Source: a virus. Taken from it: a stretch of DNA of 26,880 bases. The DNA lies in the IMG/VR virus record IMGVR_UViG_3300025141_000611, positions 1 to 26,880 of that record. One strand, 5' to 3'. Each line of letters starts with the position of its first letter. Position 1 is the first letter of the stretch. Shown here piece after piece: positions 6,720-14,994 of this stretch. Both the position numbers and the translations under genes were made by a program. The notes under the pieces are model-generated. The model was not told the DNA's origin and did not search any database. It saw only the letters and a list, made by a program, of their open reading frames with translations.

Positions 6720-6979
6720 GCAAGAAAATCTTTTCTTTCAACAAAAAATTCTCTCACTTCTCCGATCACCGTTTTCCAGTTGAAAACCCGGAAGCCAGTT
6801 TCAAGTTCCCACACCATCTCTGATGCTTCGGATAATTTACGCTTATCATTCCGACTCTGGATTCTGGAATCTAAAAACTCCTCTGGTAGATCACCCAGTT
6901 TTACGAACTGCATGATTCTTTGGTCGCCGTTTTTCTTAACGAACTTACCTTCAAAAGCTTTAATCTTGTTTTTTGTCAT
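6716..6979 (-). CDS. Hypothetical protein (87 aa)
   Basis: A small soluble protein beginning MTKNKIKAFEGKFVKKNGDQ and ending in a basic, aromatic segment (FRVFNWKTVIGEVREFF). No signal peptide or membrane helix. The ATG at 6979 is chosen because an almost complete Shine-Dalgarno (AAGGTGGTGAT) lies at ideal distance; in-frame GTG/ATG codons at 6991-6983 fall inside that site. The beta-rich look, with alternating hydrophobics and a WELETGFRVF stretch, could be a small SH3-like or nucleic-acid-binding domain, but I do not recognise it. It overlaps the 3' end of the tubulin-like gene and its stop codon lies in the -35 of the next promoter. Confidence 0.7.
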   Translation of the reverse strand: MTKNKIKAFEGKFVKKNGDQRIMQFVKLGDLPEEFLDSRIQSRNDKRKLSEASEMVWELETGFRVFNWKTVIGEVREFFVERKDFLA

Positions 6980-7826
6980 TTTCATCACCACCTTGTATTT
7001 CAGAACTCAACGCGAGTGTGTAAACAAAATCTTCTTCATAACTCGTTGAAAATACTCCATAACTTGTTCTGATTCCTTCTTGCTCATTGTCTCTTAGTTG
7101 TGTTTTTATCTTTTTCAAAAGACCTTTTTCTGTTTCAAGTCTTTTTTCATTGATACCATAATAGTATCTTATTTCACGCGTCTTGTCAAGTGGAAAAAAA
7201 TAATTTATTTCAGACTCGGGTGTGCCATAACCCAGGGTGGCTAGTCTGGCCGTCTCAGGGAGCGAGCAGAAAGTATCTGTGGCTGAATCTATGTGATCAT
7301 ATACATTCATCATGTGCATTGTAGTTGCAATCAGTTGATATGATGCTCTTGTTTGTTGCATTAAAGGCAAGTGTTCCATGATCGGTTCAATACTCTTCAT
7401 ATCGACCAGATATATCCTTTCAAAAACCCCTGATCTGGTATATTCTTGTAAAATGTTAAATGCTATTTTATCCGTAAACTGTGCTATTTTTGAAAAGAAA
7501 TGTATATCCTGTTTTATATACAGTATTTTTACATTAAGTTTTTTCTTATACAAATTTTCAAGAACGCGGAGGGACGCTGCTGATATCTGTTCAGAGCCAT
7601 CAACAATGAAAAGTACATTCCCTGTACAATTCTTGAAAAAGTACTTCATATTCGGACAATTCTTTTCGTATTCCTCTGGGCTTGGTTGCCTGGGAAAGTC
7701 ATATATCCCGTTTTTCTTTAAGCCTTCGAGATCGACGTCGATCTTGTAAATCTTATATTCCTCATAAGCAGAAAATTGATCTGCCAAGGCGCAACCTGTC
7801 TTTCCCAATCCAACAATCGTTTCCAT
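6960..7826 (-). CDS. Divergent tubulin/FtsZ-fold protein lacking the GTP-binding signature
   Basis: A 288-residue protein whose layout follows FtsZ/tubulin. Seen in order: a Gly-rich first loop VGLGKTG (5-11) after a short strand, a second strand ending KIDVD (28-32), NVLFIVDGSEQISAASLRVLE (70-90, cut here by description) where FtsZ has the T4 loop GGGTGTG, a strand VKILYIK (99-105), a helix to an ERIYLVD strand (136-142), SLPETARLATLGYG (188-201) at the place of FtsZ's T7-loop helix, and a C-terminal YYYGIN ... TSYGVFS ... FVYTLALSS pattern like the FtsZ C-domain. The GTP signature is replaced by DGSEQIS and the NxDxxD catalytic loop is absent, so GTP-driven polymerisation is doubtful. This is pattern reading, not a profile search; another Rossmann-type fold is possible. 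It starts 1 nt after the upstream gene. Confidence 0.55.
   Translation of the reverse strand: METIVGLGKTGCALADQFSAYEEYKIYKIDVDLEGLKKNGIYDFPRQPSPEEYEKNCPNMKYFFKNCTGNVLFIVDGSEQISAASLRVLENLYKKKLNVKILYIKQDIHFFSKIAQFTDKIAFNILQEYTRSGVFERIYLVDMKSIEPIMEHLPLMQQTRASYQLIATTMHMMNVYDHIDSATDTFCSLPETARLATLGYGTPESEINYFFPLDKTREIRYYYGINEKRLETEKGLLKKIKTQLRDNEQEGIRTSYGVFSTSYEEDFVYTLALSSEIQGGDENDKKQD
7161..7189 (-). promoter_or_regulatory. Possible internal promoter within tubulin-like gene
   Basis: A perfect TTGACA (7189-7184) with a 17-bp spacer precedes TACTAT (7166-7161, 4/6). It lies inside a coding region, about 180 nt before the 87-aa gene. The perfect -35 is notable but the -10 is weak, so chance is quite possible. 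Confidence 0.25.
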
Positions 7827-7827
7827 T

Positions 7828-8139
7828 TTACTCTTCTACAGTTTCTAAAATGATCCTGGCTTCGAAGATGCCTCTTTCATCGGATTTGTCACTCATACAT
7901 TCAGCCAATTCATCCTGGGAATAGCCCATGGCATCAACAAGGGCACTAAAAACCTCAAAAATATCCGCTAGTTCTTCCAGGCAGGGATCTTCAAGAAACT
8001 CATTAACTTCCTCAATTAATTTCTCCTTGAGTTTGATTTTGTATTCCTCTGGTTCGGCTACGTGGGTCCTAAAATTTTTCCCTTGCGCACTCATTATGGA
8101 TGGTATGTTGTCTCTCACCAGTTTATTGTACACTTTCAT
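7828..8139 (-). CDS. NTP pyrophosphohydrolase-like protein (MazG / phosphoribosyl-ATP pyrophosphatase-like)
   Basis: A 103-residue all-alpha protein starting MKVYNKLVRDNIPSIM, the typical opening of a small MazG/HisE-like family in phages and bacteria. A later helix carries EKLIEEVNEFL (near 38-48) and then EELADIFEVF (near 55-64), which together resemble the ExxE...ExxD metal-binding core used to cleave NTPs to NMP and pyrophosphate. The role in infection is uncertain: cleaning abnormal nucleotides or altering nucleotide signalling has been proposed for phage MazG proteins. Its ATG overlaps the polymerase stop as ATGA, and the tubulin-like gene follows after 1 nt, so it is firmly in the replication operon. 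Confidence 0.8.
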   Translation of the reverse strand: MKVYNKLVRDNIPSIMSAQGKNFRTHVAEPEEYKIKLKEKLIEEVNEFLEDPCLEELADIFEVFSALVDAMGYSQDELAECMSDKSDERGIFEARIILETVEE

Positions 8140-9320
8140 ATTTTTAACTCCTTCATGTTTCCAAAATCTTTGCCGGCTGATATATTCACCTTAAAATCGC
8201 CTAACTCTGTTTTAGAAAAAATTTCTTTGATTTCTGGTATCAAATGTTTTTCTGCATCAACGAGATCTATGACCAAGCTGTCGTGAATAGAAAAAGCAAT
8301 ATTTGATTGTTTATCTCTCAAAAACTCATGAACTTTTACCATTCTTCTCAAGAACATATCACTCGTTGTACTTTGAATTATATAATTTAAAGCGTGATGT
8401 GCATCGGCATCTATTATTCTATCATAAAAGGTATGTACTTGTTCACCATTCCAGTGTTTTTTTAACACAAAATCTCGATTATATATTTTACTTGAGGACC
8501 GGTCCTTCGAGTCGGGGTTGTATAGCCATGCAAAGATTCTTTTCTTTGCCTCGTCCCTTGTCGGATTGTTTTTGTATATGTTCTTTGCGTTCCATTGGTG
8601 TATATCTTCAATGGGTTGAGGTTGTCCGGAGAGCGCAAGGAGAGTTCTAAGCTCTGCGGCATTAAAGTCAAGCTCGACAAACCAATCATTCGTCGGTTTT
8701 ATGACCCCTCTGTATTCTTTGGCTAGGGTCAGGATGGGAAAGCTCCATTTCTTGGTCGTCAACCTTCCTGTCTTGGTGCCAAAAATATCATACTTTATAT
8801 AAGGAGCCTTTTCTTTTATTCGCTGTCTTATTTGTTTTGTTTTAAATTGATAGGCTTTTCGATTCATAGGGGTTAAATCGATATTCATTTTTTGATAATC
8901 TATTTCGCTGATGACTCTCTGCAAAGACAAGAGAAAATCATAATTGCTTGGTTTTTCGTATTTGTCAAAAACATACTGTGTTATCTTATTCTTGACATCA
9001 CAGAACTCCAATAAAAATCTTTCGGGGACTAGATCAAAAAAACAATTTTGATTTAAGTCTACCTTTGCTTCTTTGAACGATCTAAGAAAAGATTTAAGCT
9101 TATCAGATATGTAATCCCACTGATCTTTTAAGTGGTCCGGACAAGGGGCCCCAGGGCTATCTGAAGAACAGAGGAGACTAGCATACTGAATGTCCTTTCC
9201 GTCCAGATAAGAGGCATAAGCCCAGGTTTTAGTAAGATTATCGCTAATTTCACTATGAAGTCTCTCATTATAATACACTCCTACGCATTCTTTTTTGTCG
9301 TCTAAAGTTTGGAATATCAA
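8136..9320 (-). CDS. polA: Family A DNA polymerase, polymerase domain only
   Basis: A 394-residue protein with all family A motifs: TGRLTT (184-189), motif A VELDFNAAELR (catalytic D218), the O-helix R255-K259-F263-Y267 at exact four-residue spacing, and motif C HDS (catalytic D347). Phe at 263 matches E. coli F762, a position linked in the family to ddNTP discrimination. The first about 150 residues are too short and lack DxE-type motifs for a 3'-5' exonuclease, and there is no 5' nuclease domain; Klenow is about 605 residues. Proofreading is thus absent or supplied by another gene, as recalled for phage RM378, where polymerase and exonuclease are separate. The 5' nuclease is encoded separately at 3444-4415. 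The stop overlaps the next gene by 4 nt. Confidence 0.92.
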   Translation of the reverse strand: MIFQTLDDKKECVGVYYNERLHSEISDNLTKTWAYASYLDGKDIQYASLLCSSDSPGAPCPDHLKDQWDYISDKLKSFLRSFKEAKVDLNQNCFFDLVPERFLLEFCDVKNKITQYVFDKYEKPSNYDFLLSLQRVISEIDYQKMNIDLTPMNRKAYQFKTKQIRQRIKEKAPYIKYDIFGTKTGRLTTKKWSFPILTLAKEYRGVIKPTNDWFVELDFNAAELRTLLALSGQPQPIEDIHQWNAKNIYKNNPTRDEAKKRIFAWLYNPDSKDRSSSKIYNRDFVLKKHWNGEQVHTFYDRIIDADAHHALNYIIQSTTSDMFLRRMVKVHEFLRDKQSNIAFSIHDSLVIDLVDAEKHLIPEIKEIFSKTELGDFKVNISAGKDFGNMKELKI

Positions 9321-9340
9321 TTTTATCTCTTTTAGTTATT

Positions 9341-10579
9341 TTAGTCAACGCACTTGTCATAGTTTTGACAGAACCTAGTGTTGGTTTGTTTTGACTTTAA
9401 CATCTTAAGCATATTATTAATATAATTCATTCCGGCAGAAATGTCAACTCTTTTTATCATCGATCTTCCATTTCGAAGATACATGTTGTACTGCGCCTTA
9501 GAAATCTTCAGGTTTTCTTCTTTTAATCTCGCTGCAAAACAAAAATCTAACCAATAATCCATGTCATAATCTCTTTCTAGAGTATCCATGCTTATTTTTT
9601 TTCGATCAATAAAGGATTTTGTGATGCCTTTGTTGCAGGGAGCGTTTTTAACCTTGACTACCTGCGGATATTGCTTTATAAAAGTGTTGTACATATTATA
9701 GAGTATATCTCTAAGTTCTTGTGCTGTAGTCAAGTGAGCTTTGTCATAATAAGCGTCGAACAGATTAGATGCCTTACCGGGAAGGGGTATTAGACCATAC
9801 TTGTTTTCTGGTGGGGCCCCTGGTAATGCTTGTACCCAATAGTCCTGCATTTGAGTAGAACTGACGTCTGCGATGAGTCGCCATGGGTGGTACTTATCGA
9901 CCATGAAGCCAAATTTTATTGCAGCGTTACGGAAAAAGTCAAAATTTGGATCTGTAATCCATTCTTCTTTTGCTTCTTCGTCTGTGCCGTCAATGTCCGC
10001 AACCTCTATCATGAGACCACTGTGTAGTGGGTTGCAAAGAGGGGACTTTATAAATCCGGGTTTGGTTATAACAATTTCGTTTCCAAACTCATCATGAAAT
10101 TTTTTAAACAGTCTTGCAAAAACACCAAAATCAACAATTTGTTTTCTGTGCTTAGTGGTTAAGTATGTATTAATAAAAACACCAGAAATAAAATCAATGT
10201 AATCATCATATTCTTTTTCCAGATCAGAAAAACCACTCTTTGCCTCTAATTTTCTTATTTCTTCTTTTCCAGTCTTTTTCAACCTTCGAAGCGAGTTGGC
10301 TCTCTGGACATGTCTTCTTAAGTCCTCGAAAGCATCGGCAACAAAATTCAAAGCAAAAACCGGATCTTCTGATTCAACTTGCTTTATTGTTAAAACCTTG
10401 GGTAGCTGTAATTCATCCAATGAACGCTCTTTTAAAAGTACGGCATCTTGCTTTTGATCAACCAGTCCGTAGAAAAGCTTATCATAATGACGATCTAAAG
10501 GAGTTGCGCCGGTACGGGGGAAACCACCATTTTTGATTGCATCATTTATGCGAAAATTTTCTTTGGAATCAAATGTCAT
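9341..10579 (-). CDS. Unknown 412-aa protein, possibly virion-associated
   Basis: A soluble protein with no signal peptide or membrane helices, rich in aromatic and charged residues. The N-terminal third has a long charged helical region (about 85-135). The centre carries a conserved-looking block (GFIKSPLCNPLHSGLMIEV..., then FFRNAAIKFGFMVDKYHPWRLIADVSS, described in part) suggesting a compact globular domain. I do not recognise a family. It sits at the boundary between the baseplate genes (1054-aa protein upstream, 16 nt gap) and the polymerase (20 nt downstream), so it could end the structural operon or open the replication operon. It does not look like a missing proofreading exonuclease: no clear DxE/ExoII/ExoIII motifs are visible. 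Confidence 0.75.
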   Translation of the reverse strand: MTFDSKENFRINDAIKNGGFPRTGATPLDRHYDKLFYGLVDQKQDAVLLKERSLDELQLPKVLTIKQVESEDPVFALNFVADAFEDLRRHVQRANSLRRLKKTGKEEIRKLEAKSGFSDLEKEYDDYIDFISGVFINTYLTTKHRKQIVDFGVFARLFKKFHDEFGNEIVITKPGFIKSPLCNPLHSGLMIEVADIDGTDEEAKEEWITDPNFDFFRNAAIKFGFMVDKYHPWRLIADVSSTQMQDYWVQALPGAPPENKYGLIPLPGKASNLFDAYYDKAHLTTAQELRDILYNMYNTFIKQYPQVVKVKNAPCNKGITKSFIDRKKISMDTLERDYDMDYWLDFCFAARLKEENLKISKAQYNMYLRNGRSMIKRVDISAGMNYINNMLKMLKSKQTNTRFCQNYDKCVD

Positions 10580-10595
10580 TTATAGTTTTTCCTTG

Positions 10596-13500
10596 TTATG
10601 AATAATAATACGTCTCAAGCTGCTTGTCTTTTCCAAAAGAGTTCCAGAAACAAGTTGCAGAGGTTTTCCAAGTGAACTTGTTGCCCTGGAGACTGATAGA
10701 ATTATAAGTTTTCGTAACCATAAAGTACCCGCCTAGGCCTAGGACGCGTGAATGAGCCCCTAATTGTGCAGGCGAACCGAAATGAGGTAAGCGAATATAA
10801 GCAAACATTCCAGGTTTTATAAAGTTATTACCAAAAATTGAAAAATCACAATTATATGGTTCACTCAAATATAAGGGTTCGCCCTTGATTCCTGATTGTT
10901 CACCTTTGGCTTCTATGTAACCAGGTTGATTCGTTTTTGTGAAGGAGATATTCTCGACGGGAGTACCATCTGTTCCCACCTCAAGATAAATTATACCATT
11001 TTTTAAATCCGCTTGCTTAGCTTTCTGGCCAAGATCAGGGTCGCCGGCATTAAAAATAGAATTTGGTCTGTCTGTTGTTGCACACAAGAAAATTATTTGT
11101 TGATCTTTGGTGGGGTCCATTGCATCAGGATCAATATTCTGGATGGCACGATTGAGATCATTAGCTTCCTCTTCTGAGGTATCTCCAATTTTAGCCCTGT
11201 AAATTCTGTCTTTGCTCAGGTTTGTAGAGCCCTGCTGATGCCCTTTCGGAGGAACTGCCACTACTTTATTTTTTGAAGTTCCCCTTATTGTCTGTTGAAA
11301 GATATGTGGCCTAATTCCAACAATAGGTTCACCTCTCTCTGCACATTTATTTGTCAAAGCTGCTTGAACAAGATCGGTCATTGCGTCTCTGATGAATGCT
11401 AGAAAAGAATACCTAGGGCGCATTGGCTTTATCACTTTGTTCGCCCAAAAATCCCTTAACAGATCATAGGACACTGGTAAATCCATTAAATTGATAGTTT
11501 TCTTTTTTCCTGAAATTTGATCATAATAAGTAACATCCCCTAAGATAATCCTGGTGGTTCCGGATGGGGGATCACCTTCGACATGTGTCTTACCGGCTCT
11601 CTGTGTCAGTCTAGGAGATCGCCAAATGTCTAATCTAAGATTTTTGTTCTCCACTCCAGGATTTAGACGAGGGTACTCTTCACTCCGTTTCAGTATTCGC
11701 AGAGCAGCATCTAAAATATCACCAAAATATAAAAACGTGATGCTGTGATTTCCAGAGTCCGTGCCAAAGGGTGCTTTGTTTTTCATTGTTAAGAAATCCT
11801 CTTCGAAGGCTTCCGAAAAACCTTGCTCCTTGGTAACTTTGCCTTGAATAACATCCAAATAATTCACTGAGGGGTTCTCTAGTGTACCGTCAATGTTCGG
11901 AACTACTCCAGGAAGATAGGGTCTGATCACAGCCTGTGTCTCTAAGTCTTTTCTTATTTCTTGTCTTAGTGTAAGTAAGCTGCCTTCTCCGGATTGGACG
12001 CGATCTCGTCTGGCCTTTCTAATCTTACGTATTGCGGCACGATTATTTGCCCTTTTGAGTCTGTCAATTTCTTCTGACTCGGCCTCCGTTAGTTTTCTCG
12101 CTGGTGACTTTCGTACCCACTTTTTCATTTTTTCGTTTCTTACTGTTATTCTATAATATTTGCTTCCGATTTCTTCAGTTTTGCCATCAATACAAGCTTT
12201 TCTACCAGCTAGTTCTTCAAAAAGGCGACTATAGGCCGCGGCTTGAAGCTGGTCGGCGCGAACGCCGGCGTGAGCTTGTTCGATTTGCCACATCTCTCTC
12301 AGTCTAAAAAAAGCTATTAGCTTATTAAAAAACGTTTGTTGGCGGATGCTGCCTTCTTTCGCGGCGACGCGGCCTTCGCTCACCACATAGTTGGGTGTCC
12401 CTCCTTCTTTTAAATCCGGGTCTATGGAGAGTTCGCGCTGGAATTCGGGGTTCGTTCCTCCGGAGGTTCTTAAGCGGTCCTGTGGAAGGAGATTAATATC
12501 TGTTAAATCACGGAATCCGGGATGAGTTTGAAGTTCTTGTCGACTGCGAGTTGCTTGGCCGGTGGCGCCGAAATTAAAATTATCAGAAAGAGGATTCCAT
12601 GAACCCCCTATGGGGGCAAGGACGTCTGAAAACCTTAGAAGTCCTGCATCAACACCATACGTAAATAAAATGGAATCGGAAAACTGTTTCATGGCTTGAT
12701 ATGCTTGACTATTCTTTTTTAAAGTCTCTATAGTTTCACCATTTACTGATCGTGGCTTAAGTATATCTGCGTCGGGTGAATAGAGTGCTGTCTCAACGGC
12801 GCCGTTATACGTTATATCAAGCTCGAAGGGGCCAGAGGGAATATCAGATCGAAAGCCAAAGCTGTGTCTTAGCAAATTTAAGAAAAAAGAAATCTTTACA
12901 TTTCTTAATGCGGTCAAAAGCTCTTCTCTTTTCTTTTCTGAATCTATTCCGTAAAGCTCTCGGGCGGCATCTGTTAACCAACCATCTTCAATTTCACCAT
13001 ATGAGATGTCAAGCCTTATCCTAAAGTAATGGGGATCCCAAAGAAGGTGATCTGCTTCGTTGTATCTTAAATTTTGAGCTTCTGAGTTGTTAGTTGCCGG
13101 ATTGGCATTTCGGGAGAGGAGATCTGGTCGAACAATCAAATCTGAAAAGGAAACGTTGTCTATTGGAAGATTTCCGCCTACACTATCTTGATATTTTTTT
13201 GGTATAAGATGTTTGTGAAAAAGAGCATCCACTGTCGAAAAATACATTTTTAAATTTACGTCAATATAATAATCGACCTCTGCAGGGTTTGTCCCAAGAT
13301 AATTAAAAGTTAGATTTTGAATACTTGCTGCATAGTGACCCGGGTTTTTCGAGACAGAAAGGTCCGCTGTAGCGGGGGAGGATGATGGTGGCCGGGATGA
13401 AAAATTGTTCAAAGGCAACGGAACCGCAACCCCTTCTCTATCATCCTCACTTGTATATATGACTTTATAAAGTTCTACTTTTGGTTGAAGAGTTGCTAGG

Positions 13501-13760
13501 AGTTCTTTCGGCACGTTTTCTATAAGTCTTTGTGCAGACGTAGAATTTAATTTAGACATAAAAGAAACTGAACCTTCAGAACCCTTGATATCTAGTTTTT
13601 CTCTATCAAGTTTCAAAAGACTGGTTGAACTGCTGGTTATTTTTGCTTTTTTACCTGTGTTACTAGGGGCCTTTAAGTCCACAAAGTAATCCATAAAGTC
13701 TTTTATGAAACATTGATCTGTATATACTTTTTTTTCTTCATCTGACAGTTTTAAACTCAT
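10596..13760 (-). CDS. Large putative baseplate hub / virion structural protein (1054 aa)
   Basis: A 1054-residue protein with beta-rich segments between long charged helices (notably about 540-590, rich in Arg, Lys, Glu). The C-terminus (KPGMFAYIRLP ... LGLGGYFMVTKTYNSI, about 985-1030) reads like the C-terminal domain of tail-hub proteins of the gp27/gpD type, where a strand-rich domain ends with a Gly-Gly-Tyr-Phe-x-Val-T-K turn. T4 gp27 is only 391 aa, so this would be a much enlarged hub or a fusion of hub with other baseplate domains. Position after tape measure, the 275-aa gene and the LysM gene is that of a hub gene in many myophages. No Gly-rich triple-repeat needle or lysozyme motif was seen. 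Assignment is by position and weak pattern. Confidence 0.7.
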   Translation of the reverse strand: MSLKLSDEEKKVYTDQCFIKDFMDYFVDLKAPSNTGKKAKITSSSTSLLKLDREKLDIKGSEGSVSFMSKLNSTSAQRLIENVPKELLATLQPKVELYKVIYTSEDDREGVAVPLPLNNFSSRPPSSSPATADLSVSKNPGHYAASIQNLTFNYLGTNPAEVDYYIDVNLKMYFSTVDALFHKHLIPKKYQDSVGGNLPIDNVSFSDLIVRPDLLSRNANPATNNSEAQNLRYNEADHLLWDPHYFRIRLDISYGEIEDGWLTDAARELYGIDSEKKREELLTALRNVKISFFLNLLRHSFGFRSDIPSGPFELDITYNGAVETALYSPDADILKPRSVNGETIETLKKNSQAYQAMKQFSDSILFTYGVDAGLLRFSDVLAPIGGSWNPLSDNFNFGATGQATRSRQELQTHPGFRDLTDINLLPQDRLRTSGGTNPEFQRELSIDPDLKEGGTPNYVVSEGRVAAKEGSIRQQTFFNKLIAFFRLREMWQIEQAHAGVRADQLQAAAYSRLFEELAGRKACIDGKTEEIGSKYYRITVRNEKMKKWVRKSPARKLTEAESEEIDRLKRANNRAAIRKIRKARRDRVQSGEGSLLTLRQEIRKDLETQAVIRPYLPGVVPNIDGTLENPSVNYLDVIQGKVTKEQGFSEAFEEDFLTMKNKAPFGTDSGNHSITFLYFGDILDAALRILKRSEEYPRLNPGVENKNLRLDIWRSPRLTQRAGKTHVEGDPPSGTTRIILGDVTYYDQISGKKKTINLMDLPVSYDLLRDFWANKVIKPMRPRYSFLAFIRDAMTDLVQAALTNKCAERGEPIVGIRPHIFQQTIRGTSKNKVVAVPPKGHQQGSTNLSKDRIYRAKIGDTSEEEANDLNRAIQNIDPDAMDPTKDQQIIFLCATTDRPNSIFNAGDPDLGQKAKQADLKNGIIYLEVGTDGTPVENISFTKTNQPGYIEAKGEQSGIKGEPLYLSEPYNCDFSIFGNNFIKPGMFAYIRLPHFGSPAQLGAHSRVLGLGGYFMVTKTYNSISLQGNKFTWKTSATCFWNSFGKDKQLETYYYS

Positions 13761-13768
13761 AAGTCTAC

Positions 13769-14122
13769 CTACCGATTATTTTTTTGATAAAATATTTCCA
13801 TGACATCAGATAATGGGAAGGGGATGTAAAGTGTTTCACCAGGCTCGTAATCAGACTCTAGAGGTTTTTGATTAAACCAAGGAATGATCCACCAAAGTTT
13901 TGGACTACCATAAGCTTTGGCTGCCAATTTATAAAACTTGTCACCTAACTTCCAAATATGTGATCTGGTTGTTAATTCCATTATATCATTTTGACTCAGT
14001 TCTTTAAAATCAGCCGTATTATATTGTTCTATGTGCTTGATATTTCTATTGGTAAGCTGTTCTTTATAAACTCTGGAGCGATTTTTGAACAAAAACCGAT
14101 TATCGTATCTCTTGCTTGACAT
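13769..14122 (-). CDS. LysM-domain baseplate protein, gp53-like
   Basis: A 117-residue protein. The N-terminal half is basic and polar (RYDNRFLFKNRS). From about residue 53 it carries a LysM-like fold: IWKLGDKFYKLAAKAYGSPKLWWII, then a Pro/Asn turn and ETLYIPFP (pattern given in parts). LysM-like domains occur in baseplate wedge protein gp53 of T4 and in gpX/XkdP proteins of other contractile tails, where they bind the tail hub or tube rather than peptidoglycan. No signal peptide, which argues for a virion rather than an envelope role. It lies between the 275-aa gene (2 nt gap) and the putative hub, the usual place for such proteins. GGGGG about 9 nt upstream of the ATG can serve as ribosome site. 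Confidence 0.75.
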   Translation of the reverse strand: MSSKRYDNRFLFKNRSRVYKEQLTNRNIKHIEQYNTADFKELSQNDIMELTTRSHIWKLGDKFYKLAAKAYGSPKLWWIIPWFNQKPLESDYEPGETLYIPFPLSDVMEIFYQKNNR

Positions 14123-14124
14123 AA

Positions 14125-14952
14125 TTAATTCCCCCCTAGGCTCCTGTCTATTTGTTTTCTATTTACCCTACTCATATCATCAGGGGGCTTGGGGCTGAAA
14201 GTTGTTGGTTTCATTTCTGCCTCGCCCGCATTAGCATATGGGAAATTATCCCTCTTAAATTCATACTTGACATTCGCGCCGTCTTTGGTTTGGCGCCAAC
14301 CAAGAGCCTGTTCATTGAACGGGAAAAAAGAGAACGCCAGTTGGATTAGTTGAGGATATAGATGTTGTGTGTCTCCTGGATCGTTATGAAAGCCGGATGT
14401 AAGATCAAAACTATAATTTATATTCCCAATGAAGCCCTTTAAACCATTAAGTTTCGCGGCTCCGGCTGCAGACTCTCCGCCTGGGCCAACAATTAAGTTT
14501 TTGAATTTGATTTTAAAAATTGGATCACCACCGGTTTTGACATAACTTCTTTCAGCAGAGCTTGAGGATCCCTCTTTTGGATCTTCCATTATTGGATGAA
14601 TAAGTTTAACCAAAGTTGATAAATCCAATAAATTTTGTTTTGCTTGGGCGGCGTTACTTGCAATTAAATCCATGCCAACTTGTATTTGTCGGTCGATTGT
14701 CCTCATTTTTCTTAAAGGCTCTGGGTGGCCAACAAAGAAAGTCGTGTCCAGTCCCGTATCAAAACTATCGGATAATTGTGTTAAGAAAGCCTTAAAAGCT
14801 ACTCTTTGTTGTGCGTGGATTGCATAAATATCAACATACAACCCCAGATCATTTGCTAATTTGTCTGAGTAGTCGACATATCCATGTCTCTTTCCAGCCC
14901 TGGGAGTTGATTTAAAATTTGGTTTTTGTTCGTTTGTTATATCAGAAGCCAT
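14125..14952 (-). CDS. Putative tail-tube initiator / baseplate protein (275 aa)
   Basis: A soluble 275-residue protein immediately downstream of the tape measure. The first half is helical (about 35-120). The second half is beta-rich: DPIFKIKFKNLIVGPGG, then GLKGFIGNINYSFDLTSGF and a YPQLIQLAFSFFPFNEQALGW stretch (given in part), which resembles the tube-like domains of tail-tube-associated baseplate proteins (T4 gp48/gp54 type) that cap the hub and start tube polymerisation. The tail is Pro/Lys-rich and probably disordered. The family call rests on position and fold impression. A candidate late-type promoter element (14971-14978) lies 18 nt upstream of the ATG. Confidence 0.65.
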   Translation of the reverse strand: MASDITNEQKPNFKSTPRAGKRHGYVDYSDKLANDLGLYVDIYAIHAQQRVAFKAFLTQLSDSFDTGLDTTFFVGHPEPLRKMRTIDRQIQVGMDLIASNAAQAKQNLLDLSTLVKLIHPIMEDPKEGSSSSAERSYVKTGGDPIFKIKFKNLIVGPGGESAAGAAKLNGLKGFIGNINYSFDLTSGFHNDPGDTQHLYPQLIQLAFSFFPFNEQALGWRQTKDGANVKYEFKRDNFPYANAGEAEMKPTTFSPKPPDDMSRVNRKQIDRSLGGN

Positions 14953-14970
14953 TGTCTTTGTCTCTATTAA

Positions 14971-14978
14971 ATAAATAG
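14971..14978 (-). promoter_or_regulatory. CTATTTAT element before the 275-aa gene
   Basis: One of five copies of a motif close to ACTATTTATWT found in gaps before virion genes. It sits 18 nt upstream of the ATG in the 42-nt gap after the tape measure gene start region. It may be a phage late promoter, but this gap is AT-rich throughout. Confidence 0.3.
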
Positions 14979-14994
14979 ATGTAATTAAATTTTA

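Noticed and set aside
9341-10579. 412-aa protein as the missing 3'-5' exonuclease of the split polymerase
   Set aside because: No DxE ... D ... YxxxD/HxxxD exonuclease pattern could be found.
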